The notes beneath the pieces were generated by a model, which had not been told where the DNA came from, ran no database searches, and saw only the letters and a list, made by a program, of their open reading frames with translations. Shown here in pieces: positions 53,192 to 63,948 of a stretch of DNA of 64,000 nucleotides (its first letter is position 1; the number at the start of each line of letters is the position of its first letter). Origin of the DNA: Izhakiella capsodis (GTDB lineage Bacteria; Pseudomonadota; Gammaproteobacteria; Enterobacterales; Enterobacteriaceae); NCBI RefSeq assembly GCF_900115045.1, contig NZ_FOVC01000003.1, positions 275,168 to 339,167 of the forward strand. Reading direction: 5' to 3'. A program made the translations under genes and the position numbers.

Positions 53192-56100
53192 TCAGTAGCG
53201 TAACCCAGCGTAGCGTTTAGCCAGCGCATCCTCTTCCAGGCCGCCGGTCACCGCAAAGGCGCCGAGATAATCGGCCTTACCGCTGGATTTTTCTGCGATG
53301 AAATCCGCCATACAATAATTAGCAAACCCGATTTTCTCTGTCTGCTGACGTAAGTGATGACTTACTTCAATGACCTCCTGACGGGACTCATCACGGAATA
53401 TTTCAATATCGTCATCGACCCGGTTTGCCGGAAAAATCCCTACGACGCCACGAGGATTAAGACTTTTTTCCGCGCTGAGCATATCAAGTATGACGTGAGC
53501 ATCATCGAACAGGCGCTGTGCTTCTTCGCCAACAACATCATCTTCGAGAATGCGCGGATACTTGCCGGCCAGCGACCAGGTCATAAAAAATGGCGTCCAG
53601 TCGATATAGTCACGCATGGTGTCGATGTTAGCACTCACTTCGCTTACGCCAACTGTTTTAGGAGGCGGTGGCGTATAATTTACCCAGTCAAATGCCAGTC
53701 CGTTGTTACGCGCAATCTGCAAACTCACCGGCGGCGTGCGGAGTTTTTAACGACCATATTGCATGCGCACCGTTTCATACTCTTTACGAATATGTGCCAC
53801 GAAGTTTTCTTTCAGCGTTGAGGATAGCAGCGCAGAAACGACGCCCACCGTGCGCGAAGCATTTTGCACATATACCGTCGGCCCGCTGTAATTCTGCTCG
53901 ATTTTTACCGCCGTGTGCGCCTTTGAAGTGGTGGCTCCCCCGATGAGTAGTGGCAGGCTGAAGCCACGCCGCTCCATTTCTTTGGCTACGTTAACCATTT
54001 CGTCCAGCGAAGAGGTTATCAAACCTGAAAGTCCAATGATATCGGCTTTTTCGTCGATAGCCGTTTGCAGGATTTTGTCACCTGGCACCATCACGCCAAG
54101 ATCGATAATTTCATAGTTGTTACATTGCAGCACCACACCTACGATATTTTTTCCTATATCGTGAACGTCACCCTTAACTGTTGCCAGCACTATTTTCCCG
54201 TTGCTACTCCCCTTTTCCTTGCTGGCCTCAATATAGGGATCGAGGTAGGCTACCGTCTGCTTCATCACACGCGCTGACTTGACCACCTGCGGCAAAAACA
54301 TTTTACCCTCACCGAACAGATCGCCAACGACGTTCATACCGGCCATTAGCGGCCCTTCGATAACCTCAATCGGCCGGGTTACCTGCTGGCGTGCAGTTTC
54401 GGTATCCTGTTCGATAAATTCATTGATGCCCTTCACCAGCGAATATTCCAGCCGCCTTTCAACTGACCAGCCGCGCCACTCTGCCAGCGCAGGCTTCCCT
54501 TGCGCGTCGTCTTTTATGCCACGGTATTTCTCCGCCAGCGCAAGCATCCGCTCCGTGGCGTCATCGCGACGATTCCGCTCCGTGGCGTCATCGCGACGAT
54601 TAAGGATCACATCCTTAACCGCTTCACGTAATTCAGCCGATAAGTCATCATAAATCGCCAGCTGACCGGCGTTAACGATCCCCATATCCATGCCGTTACG
54701 AATGGCGTAGTAAAGAAAGACTGCATGAATCGCTTCACGCACCTGATCGTTGCCGCGAAAAGAGAACGATACGTTAGAAACACCACCGGAAATCATTGCA
54801 TGGGGTAGTTCGCGCTTGATATCTTCACAGACGCCAATAAAGTCCATTGCATAATTGTTATGCTCTTCAATGCCGGTCGCGACAGCAAAGATATTGGGGT
54901 CAAAGATGATATCTTCCGGCGGAAAACCCACTTCTTTGGTCAGAATATTATAAGCACGCTGGCAGATTTCGATTTTGCGCTGGCGAGTGTCAGCCTGTCC
55001 GACCTCATCAAAGGCCATCACCACCACCGCAGCACCATAGTGCCGCACCAGCCGGGCATGGTGGAGGAAAATATCGACGCCCTCTTTCATCGAGATAGAG
55101 TTAACGATACCCTTGCCCTGTATACACTGTAGACCTTTCTCTATCACCGCCCATTTTGAGGAGTCGATCATGATCGGAACGCGGGCGATATCTGGTTCAC
55201 TGGCTATCAGGTTCAGGAAGCGCACCATTGCCGCCTCTGCATCCAGCATCCCTTCATCCATGTTGATGTCGATGATCTGCGCACCACTTTCTACCTGCTG
55301 ACGTGCCACATCCAGGGCTTCGTTATATTTTCCTTCTTTAATCAGACGCTTAAATCTGGCGGACCCGGTAATATTTGTGCGCTCACCGATATTAACAAAC
55401 AGTGATTCCGCGCTAATATCAAGCGGCTCCAACCCCGATAAGCGACAGGCCACAGCCATTTCCGGCAACGCACGTGGTGCTAAGCCGGCGACAACATTCG
55501 CCATTGCCGCTATATGCTCAGGAGTGGTGCCGCAGCAGCCACCGACAATATTAAGATAGCCCGAGCGCGCCCACTCGCCGATTTGCTCGGCCATAATATC
55601 CGCATTCAGATCATATTCGCCAAAAGCGTTCGGCAGACCGACATTGGAGTGAGCAGCGACATAACATTCGGCGATGCGCGACATTTCTGCTACATACTGA
55701 CGCAATTCGTCCGGGCCCAGCGCACAGTTCAGGCCAAAGGAAAGCGGCTCAGCATGGCGCAAAGAATTATAAAATGCTTCGGTTGTCTGACCGGAAAGGG
55801 TGCGACCAGAGGCATCAGTGATAGTGCCGGAAATCATTAGCGGCAGCCGAATGCCAAGCTCATCAAATTCGCTCTGCACGGCGAAAATCGCTGCTTTAGC
55901 ATTGAGCGTGTCGAAAATAGTCTCGATCAGAATGATATCGGCCCCTACTTCTATCAGCGCACGGGTGGACTCCTGATAAGCGGTAACCAGCTGATTAAAG
56001 GTGATATTACGAAAAGCGGGATCGATAACTTCCGGTGAAATTGAGCAGGTGCGATTTGTTGGTCCCAGGGGCCCGGCAACAAAACGTGGACGCTCAGGCG

Positions 56101-56464
56101 TTCGCGCCGTCCATTCATCAGCACAGATCCGTGCCAGCCTGGCCGCTTCAAAATTTATCTCTGCCGACAGCGAGGCCATGTGATAATCCGCCATGGCGAT
56201 GGGAGTGGAGTTAAAGGTGTTGGTTTCAAGAATATCAGCGCCCGCTTCCAGATAGGCATTATGTATTTCGCTGATAATACCCGGTTGGGTCAATACCAAC
56301 CGATCGTTATTGCCTTTGAGGTCACTTTGCCAGTCAGCGAAGCGCCCGCCGCGAAAATCATGCTCTTGCAGCTTATAACTTTGGATCATGGTTCCCATAC
56401 CGCCATCCAGAACCATGATGCGCTTTGCTAACTGCTGCGTTAACGCCAGCGTTTTATCACTCAC
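53192..56464 (-). pseudogene. metH: Cobalamin-dependent methionine synthase, broken
   Basis: MetH aligns domain by domain with the E. coli enzyme (1227 residues). Homocysteine domain: [16 protein letters not shown] and the zinc Cys pair in [11 protein letters not shown]. Folate domain: [16 protein letters not shown] stretch. Cobalamin domain: [20 protein letters not shown] with the cobalt-binding His. At codon 906 a TAA (53749-53747) replaces the expected Lys after VRMQYGR; the same frame continues with the activation domain (YIDWTPFFMTWSLAGKYPRI). That domain ends early at about 53192 after GGLEEDALAKRY, about 150 residues short. A 27-bp tandem duplication adds nine residues. The first 905 residues could still fold, but without reactivation. 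Confidence 0.9.
54548..54601. repeat. 27-bp perfect tandem duplication inside metH
   Basis: Two adjacent identical 27-base units (54548-54574, 54575-54601), so the protein reads NRRDDATER twice where E. coli has it once. It keeps frame and lies near the end of the folate domain. Confidence 0.95.
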
Positions 56465-56661
56465 TGCGACGCCCCTTGTACTGCTTTCATTAAAAATGAC
56501 TTCCAGCCGTCCTTACTGTCATAACTTTATACGGCGGCAAAGCAAACAGTACTGAGCGAAGTATCAATGACCGCTCTCTCATCTGACCAGTCAGCCATAG
56601 ATTGCAATTCCCCTCCACTAAACGAAAATGATTTCCACTAAACAAATTCAGGAGATGTGCC

Positions 56662-57492
56662 ATGGCATCACCCGCTCCCGCAAAACGCGGCAAAAAACCA
56701 CGCTCTGCACCGCAGGCACAACAGCCAACCGGCCAGGTTCAGTCACTGACCAGGGGTCTGACTCTCTTAGCGTTGATTGCTGAAGCGCAGAGCAGCATCG
56801 CGCTGACTGAACTGGCTCAGCAGGCCGGTCTGCCAAACTCAACCACGCATCGCCTGTTGATGACCATGCAGCAGATGGGGTTTGTGCGTCAGGTTGGCGA
56901 TCTTGGACTCTGGACCATTGGCGCCCGGATGTTTGTCATCGGCAGCAGCTTCCTGCAAAGTCGTAATCTGCTGGCAATGGTGCATCCGATGCTGCGTAAG
57001 CTGATGGAGGACTCGGGTGAAACGGTCAATCTGGCGGTGCTGGATTACAGCGATTATCAGGCGGTGATTATCGATCAGGTTCAGTGTCACCAGCTAATGC
57101 GCATGTCGGCACCCATCGGCGGCAAGTTGCCGATGCACGCTTCTGGCGCGGGTAAAGCTTTCCTGGCCAATCTGAGTGAAGAGCGGGTTTCAGCGCTGCT
57201 TCATCAGCGCGGATTGCGACACTTCACGCCGCGAACCCTGACCGCCCCACAGAATCTTAAAGCTGACCTGGCACAGGCACGTCGTAGCGGTTTCGCTCTG
57301 GATGATGAAGAACACGCGCTCGGCCTGCGTTGCATTGCAGCCTGTATCTACGATGAATATCATGAACCCTATGCGGCGATATCCATTTCTGGCCCGGCCT
57401 CACGTATCACGGATGACCGTATTACCGAGCTTGCCGCGCTGGTGATTAAGGCGGCGAAGGAAATTACTAAGCAATATGGTGGGGCGAGTTAA
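56662..57492 (+). CDS. iclR: IclR, regulator of the glyoxylate shunt
   Basis: 276 residues after AGGAG. Winged helix part LTRGLTLLALIAEAQSSIAL and QAGLPNSTTHRLLMTMQQMG; effector domain SAPIGGKLPMHASGAGKAFL and GFALDDEEHALGLRCIAACI. In E. coli IclR represses aceBAK and responds to glyoxylate and pyruvate. Here only aceB is left of aceBAK, 3 kb away. Divergent from metH as in E. coli. Confidence 0.92.
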   Translation: MASPAPAKRGKKPRSAPQAQQPTGQVQSLTRGLTLLALIAEAQSSIALTELAQQAGLPNSTTHRLLMTMQQMGFVRQVGDLGLWTIGARMFVIGSSFLQSRNLLAMVHPMLRKLMEDSGETVNLAVLDYSDYQAVIIDQVQCHQLMRMSAPIGGKLPMHASGAGKAFLANLSEERVSALLHQRGLRHFTPRTLTAPQNLKADLAQARRSGFALDDEEHALGLRCIAACIYDEYHEPYAAISISGPASRITDDRITELAALVIKAAKEITKQYGGAS

Positions 57493-58209
57493 GTAACCCC
57501 CTGGTAAATGGCAAGAGCAGCAATAGCCCCTTCGTTTTTAACGGAATTACCCCAGGTAAGGTTGTTAGAAATACTTACCTGCATATCACTAAGTTTAATC
57601 AATATGTGATGATAAAGAAGAGATATGTATCACCCTGATTCCTATATCTTTATACATAATAATCCTTATAAATTGTATATATTCCCTGGTGTTAGCTTAT
57701 TAAATTGACGCCGAAGATACAATTTCTAGTTTTCATTAGTCAAAGGCGCTGGTGTAACCAACTCTAAACTTAATTTTTTTAGTTGAGAAACAAGAGATAA
57801 ATCGACTCTTGCTTAATTTACTTCTATATGGTAAGGAACTAAGTATTTATGAATGACTTCATTAAGTCAAGACTTAATTCAAATTTTGAACCAAGTAAAA
57901 AAATAAAGTACCCATCGGTTAAAAAGAATCTGGTCAAAAAACATTCAACCCTCAGAGCGAGTTGCAGAGTTAAAGTCGTTCTTAATTAGCGCTTGATCCC
58001 CTCTCATTTATCGGCTAATACCGTTCTGGCATTCAGTTTTTTGGGAAACACTCCATTTAATCAAATGCAGATAGCTTATACATGGTATGTAATTGACACG
58101 AGATTATTTTTTAACAAAATGAGGTCGTTGGTTAAGTAGGGCAGCCGGTTTCAGAACTCTGATTCATTGATGGATCATTATTTTAGATGCTCAGCAGGAT
58201 TGAATATTT
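57493..58209. other. AT-rich 0.7-kb gap with one possible micro-ORF
   Basis: AT-rich DNA without a recognisable gene. A 46-codon frame at 57849-57989 (MNDFIKSRLNSNFEPSKKIK, strongly basic) has AAGGA eleven bases before its ATG; I cannot say whether it is used. The AT richness marks the start of a segment that appears foreign to the iclR-ace region. Confidence 0.35.
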
Positions 58210-58893
58210 ATGGTACGACCCAACAATTCCTCTATAAATCATCTGGTCACCATGATAAATGCCTTCAGCGATCCTTGGGGCCTCAAGGCACCCGATTCAA
58301 CGCACATATTTATGAATAAGGAAGCTCGTCGCTTTACAAATACACCATTGTCTTTTGATGTGGAAGGCCGTAGAGATGGCGAGTTCCCTGCAAGTTGGGC
58401 TGAACTGGAAGGTGAGTTGATTGAGCACGATCACCAAATGTTAAGCACCGGGAAATCGTCTGCGGTAATCGAAACACATTATTGGTTTGGTTCAAAGTTT
58501 TTAATTCCATACATCAGTGAGAAACACCCTGTATACAATGATGCTGGTGATTGCATTGCCATACTTTGGTGCGCCAAGCCAATTTTGGCAATCGATTTAG
58601 TTACTATCATCGAAAGCAAGAGCCCGGGAATCATCACCACTACCTTGAACTGCGATCTGTTTACCGAAGCGGAAAATGAAACTATTTTCTATCTTATGCG
58701 TGGTTTATCAGCCAAAGAGATCGCCCGTGTAAGAACAAACACGGTGAAAACTATCAACAACCGTATTCAGAATATTTTTCAGAAAGCCGATGTTCATTCG
58801 TTATCTCAATTGAAAGCCTTCTGTTATGAGCATGGCTTCGCTAATTATTTGCCACCAAAACTCTTAAAGAAAGGCATTACTCTAATTAAATAA
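58210..58893 (+). CDS. PAS-like/LuxR-type transcriptional regulator
   Basis: 227 residues. The N-terminal half looks like a PAS-type sensor (FSDPWGLKAPDSTHIFMNKE, then DAGDCIAILWCAKPILAIDL). The C-terminal part is a LuxR-type helix-turn-helix: NETIFYLMRGLSAKEIARVR and TVKTINNRIQNIFQKADVHS. It probably senses a small molecule or state and controls the transporter gene eight bases downstream (inference from spacing). No ligand can be named. The start follows AGGATTG. AT-rich relative to the flanking core genes. Confidence 0.65.
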   Translation: MVRPNNSSINHLVTMINAFSDPWGLKAPDSTHIFMNKEARRFTNTPLSFDVEGRRDGEFPASWAELEGELIEHDHQMLSTGKSSAVIETHYWFGSKFLIPYISEKHPVYNDAGDCIAILWCAKPILAIDLVTIIESKSPGIITTTLNCDLFTEAENETIFYLMRGLSAKEIARVRTNTVKTINNRIQNIFQKADVHSLSQLKAFCYEHGFANYLPPKLLKKGITLIK

Positions 58894-58901
58894 GGATTTT
58901 T

Positions 58902-60203
58902 ATGCTCGCGGGAGAAAATTATACCGTCAGCAGGGTACCGGTCACAAGGAGAATGCCCTTCTTCAGCCTGGCGCTAATCCATATGGGAATGCTGACCGCG
59001 CTGGATCAGTTTATGCTTGGGGCCGTTCTTGGTCATTCAATGACGATAAGAGACGCATTTTTGGCGATTAGCGCTGCCAGCATCATCTTTTTCGTTGCCA
59101 CTTTTGGTCTCGGCTACGCCGGTATGAAAGAGGGATTATCAGGTAGCATGCTATCCCGTTGGTGCGGATTCGGCCGCATCGGCTCTGCGCTTGTTGGTCT
59201 GCTCATGGCGGTTAGCCTGATGGGATGGTTCGGTGTGCAAAATGCGGTGTTTGCCCGCTCTTTAAGCTTTTCCCTTGGCGGCATACTGAGCTTCAAAGCC
59301 GCGGCGGCACTCTCTGGAATTTTTCTGACATTATTGGTTGCCTTCGGTATCCGCGCGCTGCGTTTCACCGCCAAAATCGCCGTCCCGCTGTTTTTAATTA
59401 ACGTAGTCTGGATAACATCCATTGTACTGGCCAAAGGCAGCCCTGCGCTGCCAGCAGCCTCAGAACAACAGTTAACGCTCAGCGCGGGGATTACGCTGGT
59501 CGTTGGTGGCGCTATTGTAGCCAGTCTGATTACGCCTGACATTACTCGCTACAGTCGCAGCAAATCATCTGTGCTATGGATGGTTTTGCTAACCATATTC
59601 CTGGGTGAGTATGTCGTAAATGGTCTGGCGGTATTTCTGGCAATGAAACTGAATACGCCCGATGTCGTGACCATTATGTCACAAGCTTCAGCAGGTGTTG
59701 GCCTGCTGGTTGTGGTTTTCTCTTCGCTGAGGGTCAACGATCTTAATCTCTATTCTTCATCACTGGGCGTGGCAAACTTTATTGAAATAGTCAGTGGTAA
59801 AAAATCGTCATACCTGATTCTGACGCTGGTAATCGGCATCCTGAGTACATTGCTATCGGTATTTGGCATTCTCGATCGGTTTGTCGATTTCCTGACGCTA
59901 TTAGGCATCTTTTTCCCACCTGTGATTGGCGTCATGCTAACGGATTATTTCATTCTGCGCACCCACCGTGGCGAACTTGAAAAATCACGTCAGAAAGGTG
60001 AGCTTCCCGCTGATGCGCCGCTAATTGGCACCTGCGCTATTGTGACATCAGCCGCTGGTGGTATTGCTGGTTACGTAATAAGCCAGGGCGTACCTGCACT
60101 AACCTCTCTGCTCGTCGGCAGCCTGGCTTATGGCATTCTGAAATACATCGCCAGCCGACTAAAAATGTCAGAACCACGAAAAGATGCAGAACCCGTACAA
60201 TAA
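58902..60203 (+). CDS. NCS1/cytosine-permease-family transporter
   Basis: 433 residues, about 12 membrane segments. It resembles CodB-type permeases: GMLTALDQFMLGAVLGHSMT, GLGYAGMKEGLSGSMLSRWC, PDITRYSRSKSSVLWMVLLT and FFPPVIGVMLTDYFILRTH. It likely imports a pyrimidine, purine or a related small ring compound with a cation; no deaminase gene such as codA lies beside it. TAAGGA precedes the ATG, and the regulator ends eight bases upstream, so they probably form an operon. Confidence 0.75.
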   Translation: MLAGENYTVSRVPVTRRMPFFSLALIHMGMLTALDQFMLGAVLGHSMTIRDAFLAISAASIIFFVATFGLGYAGMKEGLSGSMLSRWCGFGRIGSALVGLLMAVSLMGWFGVQNAVFARSLSFSLGGILSFKAAAALSGIFLTLLVAFGIRALRFTAKIAVPLFLINVVWITSIVLAKGSPALPAASEQQLTLSAGITLVVGGAIVASLITPDITRYSRSKSSVLWMVLLTIFLGEYVVNGLAVFLAMKLNTPDVVTIMSQASAGVGLLVVVFSSLRVNDLNLYSSSLGVANFIEIVSGKKSSYLILTLVIGILSTLLSVFGILDRFVDFLTLLGIFFPPVIGVMLTDYFILRTHRGELEKSRQKGELPADAPLIGTCAIVTSAAGGIAGYVISQGVPALTSLLVGSLAYGILKYIASRLKMSEPRKDAEPVQ

Positions 60204-60350
60204 ACTTTCACGCCTTGGCAAAGCAGCAATAAGTTCATTCCTGCGAGCATACACCACAGTATGTGATCAGGGTTGTAGAAGCCATCCAGAACAATCCGCG
60301 TGAATAAAATGAAACAACCGCTGACACCGCCGACATCTTTGTTATGCCTG

Positions 60351-60668
60351 TTACGCTACTGCTGCTGGATATATGTTGTCATTAACCGGGATCGGGCAGC
60401 CCTGAGTACGGACTTTCTGAGAGTCTTCCAGATGTTTATCCAGACAGAAATACAGGTAATGAGGTAAAAGTTTCGGAAATATCGGCATTGCCAACCGCTT
60501 GATGTCATTGCCGTACTCTTCAGTTTTGCCAGATTGAAGGCTGCATACGACGAGCAACGCAACGATATCATCTGTTCGGCGCTGCAGGGACGGATAATCC
60601 CGGACAGCGCGTCTGCTGTCACTCACTGCTAAGCGGTGCGATTCAGTCAGTACGCGCGTTGTGGGCAT
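60351..60668 (-). CDS. Unrecognised ORF downstream of aceB
   Basis: 105 codons from an ATG seven bases past the aceB stop (MPTTRVLTESHRLAVSDSRR, then LLPHYLYFCLDKHLEDSQKV). It occupies the place where aceA begins in E. coli, but nothing of AceA or AceK can be seen in it. It could be a real small gene or decayed sequence. Confidence 0.3.
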   Translation of the reverse strand: MPTTRVLTESHRLAVSDSRRAVRDYPSLQRRTDDIVALLVVCSLQSGKTEEYGNDIKRLAMPIFPKLLPHYLYFCLDKHLEDSQKVRTQGCPIPVNDNIYPAAVA

Positions 60669-60674
60669 ACTTCA

Positions 60675-62276
60675 TCAGGCCAGTAAGCGATAGCCGGGCA
60701 GGGTTAAGAAACTGACCAGATCGGGCGAAGTGGTAATGGTTTCCATTAAATGTGACGCTTCGTCAAAACGCCCCTGCCTGAAGCGAGATTCACCAAGTTC
60801 CTGCAGCAAAACCTGTAGCTCTTCGGCCAGCATCTGACGAAAAAGGTCAGGAGTGACGGTTTTACCGTTAGATAATGTTTTACGATGATGGATCCACTGC
60901 CAGATAGAAGTACGGGAGATTTCCGCAGTGGCCGCATCCTCCATCAGACCGTAGATTGGCACACAGCCGTTACCATTGAGCCAGGCTTCAATGTACTGTA
61001 AAGCCACGCGTATATTAGCGCGCATCCCCTCTTCTGTTCGCTCCCCTTTGCAAGGTTCCAGGAGCATCGACGCGGTGATAGTCGCATCGTCCGCACGATT
61101 CACATCCAGCTGGTTTTTTCTGTCTCCCAGCACACGATTGAACACCTCCATCGCGGTTTGAGCCAGTCCCGGATGTGCAACCCAGGTGCCATCATGTCCG
61201 TTATTCGCCTCACGCTGTTTATCCGCAGAAACGCGCTCAAGCACCACGCGATTATGCTCAGGATCTTTCACAGGGATCAGTGCTGACATCCCCCCCATCG
61301 CAAAAGCGCCCCGACGGTGACAAGTTCGGATCAGCAAACGGGAATAGGCGTCCAGAAAACCTTTATCCATGGTGACCGACTGGCGATCGGGAAGTACGCG
61401 ATCGGAGTGGTTCTTTAGCGTCTTGATATAGCTGAAAATGTAATCCCAGCGACCACAATTAAGGCCGACGATGTGATCGCGCAGGTTCCACAAGATCTCA
61501 TCCATCTGAAAAACTGCGGGCAGCGTTTCGATCAACAACGTGGCTTTGATTGTTCCACGTAGCAGAGCGAAGCGATCTTCCGCGTAACTGAATACTTTGT
61601 TCCACCATGCAGCTTCCTGCCATGACTCCGTTTTTGGCAGATAAAAATAGGGGCCGCTGCCCTTTTCTAACAATCGATCCACGTTGTGGAAAAAGTACAG
61701 GGCAAAATCGAACAGGCAGCCAGGCACCGGCTTATCACGCCACAAAACATGTTTCTCCGGCAGATGAAGACCGCGTACGCGGCATATTAATACTGCCGGA
61801 TCGGGTTGAAGCTGATAGATCTTACCATCATTGCTTGTATAGCTGATTGTACCGTTAACCGCATCGCGTAAATTAATTTGACCTTCAATAATTTTCTGCC
61901 AGCTAGGTGCCAGAGAATCCTCAAAGTCCGCCATAAATACGTCAACGTCAGCATTAAGAGCGTTGATGATCATCTTGCGCTCGACCGGACCAGTGATCTC
62001 GACGCGGCGCTTTTGCAGATCATCGGGGATACCGCGAATCTTCCAGTTTTCCATTCTTATGGAAGCTGTTTCCTTATCGAATCCAGGCAGCCCACCGGCG
62101 TCAATTCGTCGTTGAGTCTGTTGGCGTGAAGCCAGTAGCACTTCACGCTCGGGAGCGAAATGCTCGACCAGCTCACGCAAAAATTGAATGGCGTTATCAG
62201 TAAGAATTTTTTGCTCATCCTGACCTGCAGCCTGTAAAAATACCAATTCATCGTTGCTAATTGCTTGTTGCGTCAT
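60675..62276 (-). CDS. aceB: Malate synthase A
   Basis: 533 residues (E. coli 533). Joins glyoxylate and acetyl-CoA to malate. Signatures: VDVFMADFEDSLAPSWQKII, VLICRVRGLHLPEKHV, the PYFYLPKTESWQEAAWW stretch and GLNCGRWDYIFSYIKTLKNH with the active-site region, then AFAMGGMSALIPVKDPEHN. The frame is intact. aceA (isocitrate lyase) and aceK do not follow, so the enzyme would lack its usual local glyoxylate source. Confidence 0.96.
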   Translation of the reverse strand: MTQQAISNDELVFLQAAGQDEQKILTDNAIQFLRELVEHFAPEREVLLASRQQTQRRIDAGGLPGFDKETASIRMENWKIRGIPDDLQKRRVEITGPVERKMIINALNADVDVFMADFEDSLAPSWQKIIEGQINLRDAVNGTISYTSNDGKIYQLQPDPAVLICRVRGLHLPEKHVLWRDKPVPGCLFDFALYFFHNVDRLLEKGSGPYFYLPKTESWQEAAWWNKVFSYAEDRFALLRGTIKATLLIETLPAVFQMDEILWNLRDHIVGLNCGRWDYIFSYIKTLKNHSDRVLPDRQSVTMDKGFLDAYSRLLIRTCHRRGAFAMGGMSALIPVKDPEHNRVVLERVSADKQREANNGHDGTWVAHPGLAQTAMEVFNRVLGDRKNQLDVNRADDATITASMLLEPCKGERTEEGMRANIRVALQYIEAWLNGNGCVPIYGLMEDAATAEISRTSIWQWIHHRKTLSNGKTVTPDLFRQMLAEELQVLLQELGESRFRQGRFDEASHLMETITTSPDLVSFLTLPGYRLLA

Positions 62277-62491
62277 CTCTCGCTCCTCTACCTGTCAGGA
62301 AGAAAAATTGCCGGTTCATCTCAGCATCAGCTATGAAAAATAGCTGACCTTTAAGATCTCAAGCATAACGATCGAAATGCTAAAATCAAAAACTATTTCC
62401 ATTTTTGATTTCGATTCAACATAAGAGCATGTTTAACATAAATTTCTTTTTTAAATAACACCCTATCTATATCAACAGGATTGCAGGGCAT

Positions 62492-62511
62492 AAAAAACCG
62501 GCTGTCGCCGG
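62492..62511 (-). terminator. Terminator after metA
   Basis: Minus strand CCCGGC pairs with GCCGG around GACA, followed by TTTTTT; about 20 bases after the metA stop. Confidence 0.85.
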
Positions 62512-62532
62512 GTCATAGAGACAGAACTCTAA

Positions 62533-63462
62533 TTACTCCAGAGTGGGATTCATGCGCCGCAGATCGTATGGTGTGATTTGGTAGACGAAATAATTCAACC
62601 AGTTTGAGATTAGCAAATTGCCGTGGCTACGCCAGCTAGCGCACGGTGGAAGCTGCGGATTATCCTGCGGGAAATAATGATGAGGAATCTGCGGAGTCAA
62701 GCCGACCTCACAGTCCCGATAGTACTCGTCGGCAAGCGTCCGCGCATCGTATTCCGGATGACCCGTAACAAATGCCATACGCTTGTCTCTTGTCCCCATA
62801 AGGTAGCTTCCAACCTGTTCCGCTTCGGCAAATATTTCCAGGTCAGTGTAATCACGAATAAGCTGGGTAGGGAAGTCAGCATAGCGCGAATGCGGTGCGA
62901 GGAATGTATCATCGAATCCGCGTGTCAGCAGGGCATGTGGATGAAGGATATGATGCTCAAAAACACCGCTGAGCTTATTCTGGCGGGTTTTTTTGGGAAT
63001 ACCATAAAGTATATTCAGCGCGGCTTGTACAGCCCAACAGACAAACAGCGTTGAGGTTACATGTTGCCTGGCCCAATTGATCACCCTTGCAATCTGCGGC
63101 CAGTAGGCAACATCACAAAAGTCAACCAACCCAAGCGGCGCACCAGTAACGATCAGTCCATCATAATTCTCTTCCTGAATATCTTCAAAATTACAGTAAA
63201 AGGTATCCAGATGCTCAACGGGTGTATTACGCGTTTGTCGGTTATCAATACGCAGCAGTTGAATATCGAGTTGTAGCGGTGAATTTGAAAGCAGCCGCAA
63301 AAACTGGTTTTCCGTTTCAATTTTTTTCGGCATCAGGTTGAGTAAAAGCACCTTGAGCGGACGAATTTCCTGCATCTTCGCACGTGAGGACGTCATGACA
63401 AAGACATTCTCATTACGCAAAAAGTTTACCGCAGGTAATTCATCAGGAACTCTTATTGGCAT
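62533..63462 (-). CDS. metA: Homoserine O-succinyltransferase
   Basis: 309 residues, as in E. coli. First dedicated step of methionine synthesis, succinylating homoserine. The catalytic Cys is in [16 protein letters not shown] and the His-Glu pair in [19 protein letters not shown]. The N-terminus [20 protein letters not shown] is typical. A candidate MetJ site lies 35-50 bases upstream. With metH broken, the last methionine step would depend on a MetE elsewhere. Confidence 0.97.
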   Translation of the reverse strand: MPIRVPDELPAVNFLRNENVFVMTSSRAKMQEIRPLKVLLLNLMPKKIETENQFLRLLSNSPLQLDIQLLRIDNRQTRNTPVEHLDTFYCNFEDIQEENYDGLIVTGAPLGLVDFCDVAYWPQIARVINWARQHVTSTLFVCWAVQAALNILYGIPKKTRQNKLSGVFEHHILHPHALLTRGFDDTFLAPHSRYADFPTQLIRDYTDLEIFAEAEQVGSYLMGTRDKRMAFVTGHPEYDARTLADEYYRDCEVGLTPQIPHHYFPQDNPQLPPCASWRSHGNLLISNWLNYFVYQITPYDLRRMNPTLE

Positions 63463-63497
63463 CGTTGGGGAACCTCAGCACAGCCACTCTTACGTTT

Positions 63498-63513
63498 AGA
63501 CATTCAGATGGCT
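63498..63513 (-). promoter_or_regulatory. Candidate MetJ operator of metA
   Basis: Minus strand AGCCATCTGAATGTCT, two adjacent imperfect copies of the AGACGTCT met box, followed by AAACGTAAGAG as in the E. coli metA promoter region. Confidence 0.6.
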
Positions 63514-63547
63514 AAAGATACGCACTAAACTATTCAATGTCGAGAGT

Positions 63548-63814
63548 TCATTTGTTGATTGAGAATGTTTCACCAGGCGCAGATTTTAACATGTGCAGGT
63601 CAATATAGCCCATTATGAGCGTGCCGTCGCTAGCTGGACCATCGAGGGGATCAGCTGCCTTTCCATACGCATCACACCTGCCAGACCAAACTTTCCTGGA
63701 AATAAGGTATTTCCCTGCATTTTGCCTTTTGTGAACACAGCCTACGGATAGTTGCTGTGGTTGGTGATGGCAGTGGAGAAAATACCAGACAAACTGCAAA
63801 ATACTCTGAGGCAA
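63548..63814 (-). CDS. Unrecognised ORF between metA and rrn
   Basis: 88 codons (RKVWSGRCDAYGKAADPLDG, ending GETFSINK) with no clear ribosome site. It is not one of the E. coli genes found here (yjaA, yjaB). It may be chance or a remnant. Confidence 0.2.
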   Translation of the reverse strand: MPQSILQFVWYFLHCHHQPQQLSVGCVHKRQNAGKYLISRKVWSGRCDAYGKAADPLDGPASDGTLIMGYIDLHMLKSAPGETFSINK

Positions 63815-63901
63815 CTATAGAAAGATACAGATAGTAGGTTCATTCTGACAGGGTTACTCTGAGTCTCTTCCCCTGCTCAACACCCCATGCCCGGATGACG
63901 C

Positions 63902-63933
63902 CCATAAAAAAACCCCGTGCGCAGGCACGGGGT
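63902..63933 (-). terminator. rrn operon terminator
   Basis: CCCCGTGC and GCACGGGG with a four-base loop, followed on the minus strand by TTTTTTT. It lies 16 bases past the 5S gene, the usual place for an rrn terminator. Confidence 0.92.
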
Positions 63934-63948
63934 CTCTTCTTCTGTTTG

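Noticed and set aside
60351..60668. Remnant of aceA or aceK
   Set aside because: None of the AceA motifs (such as KKCGHMGGK) or AceK motifs appear in any frame I read.
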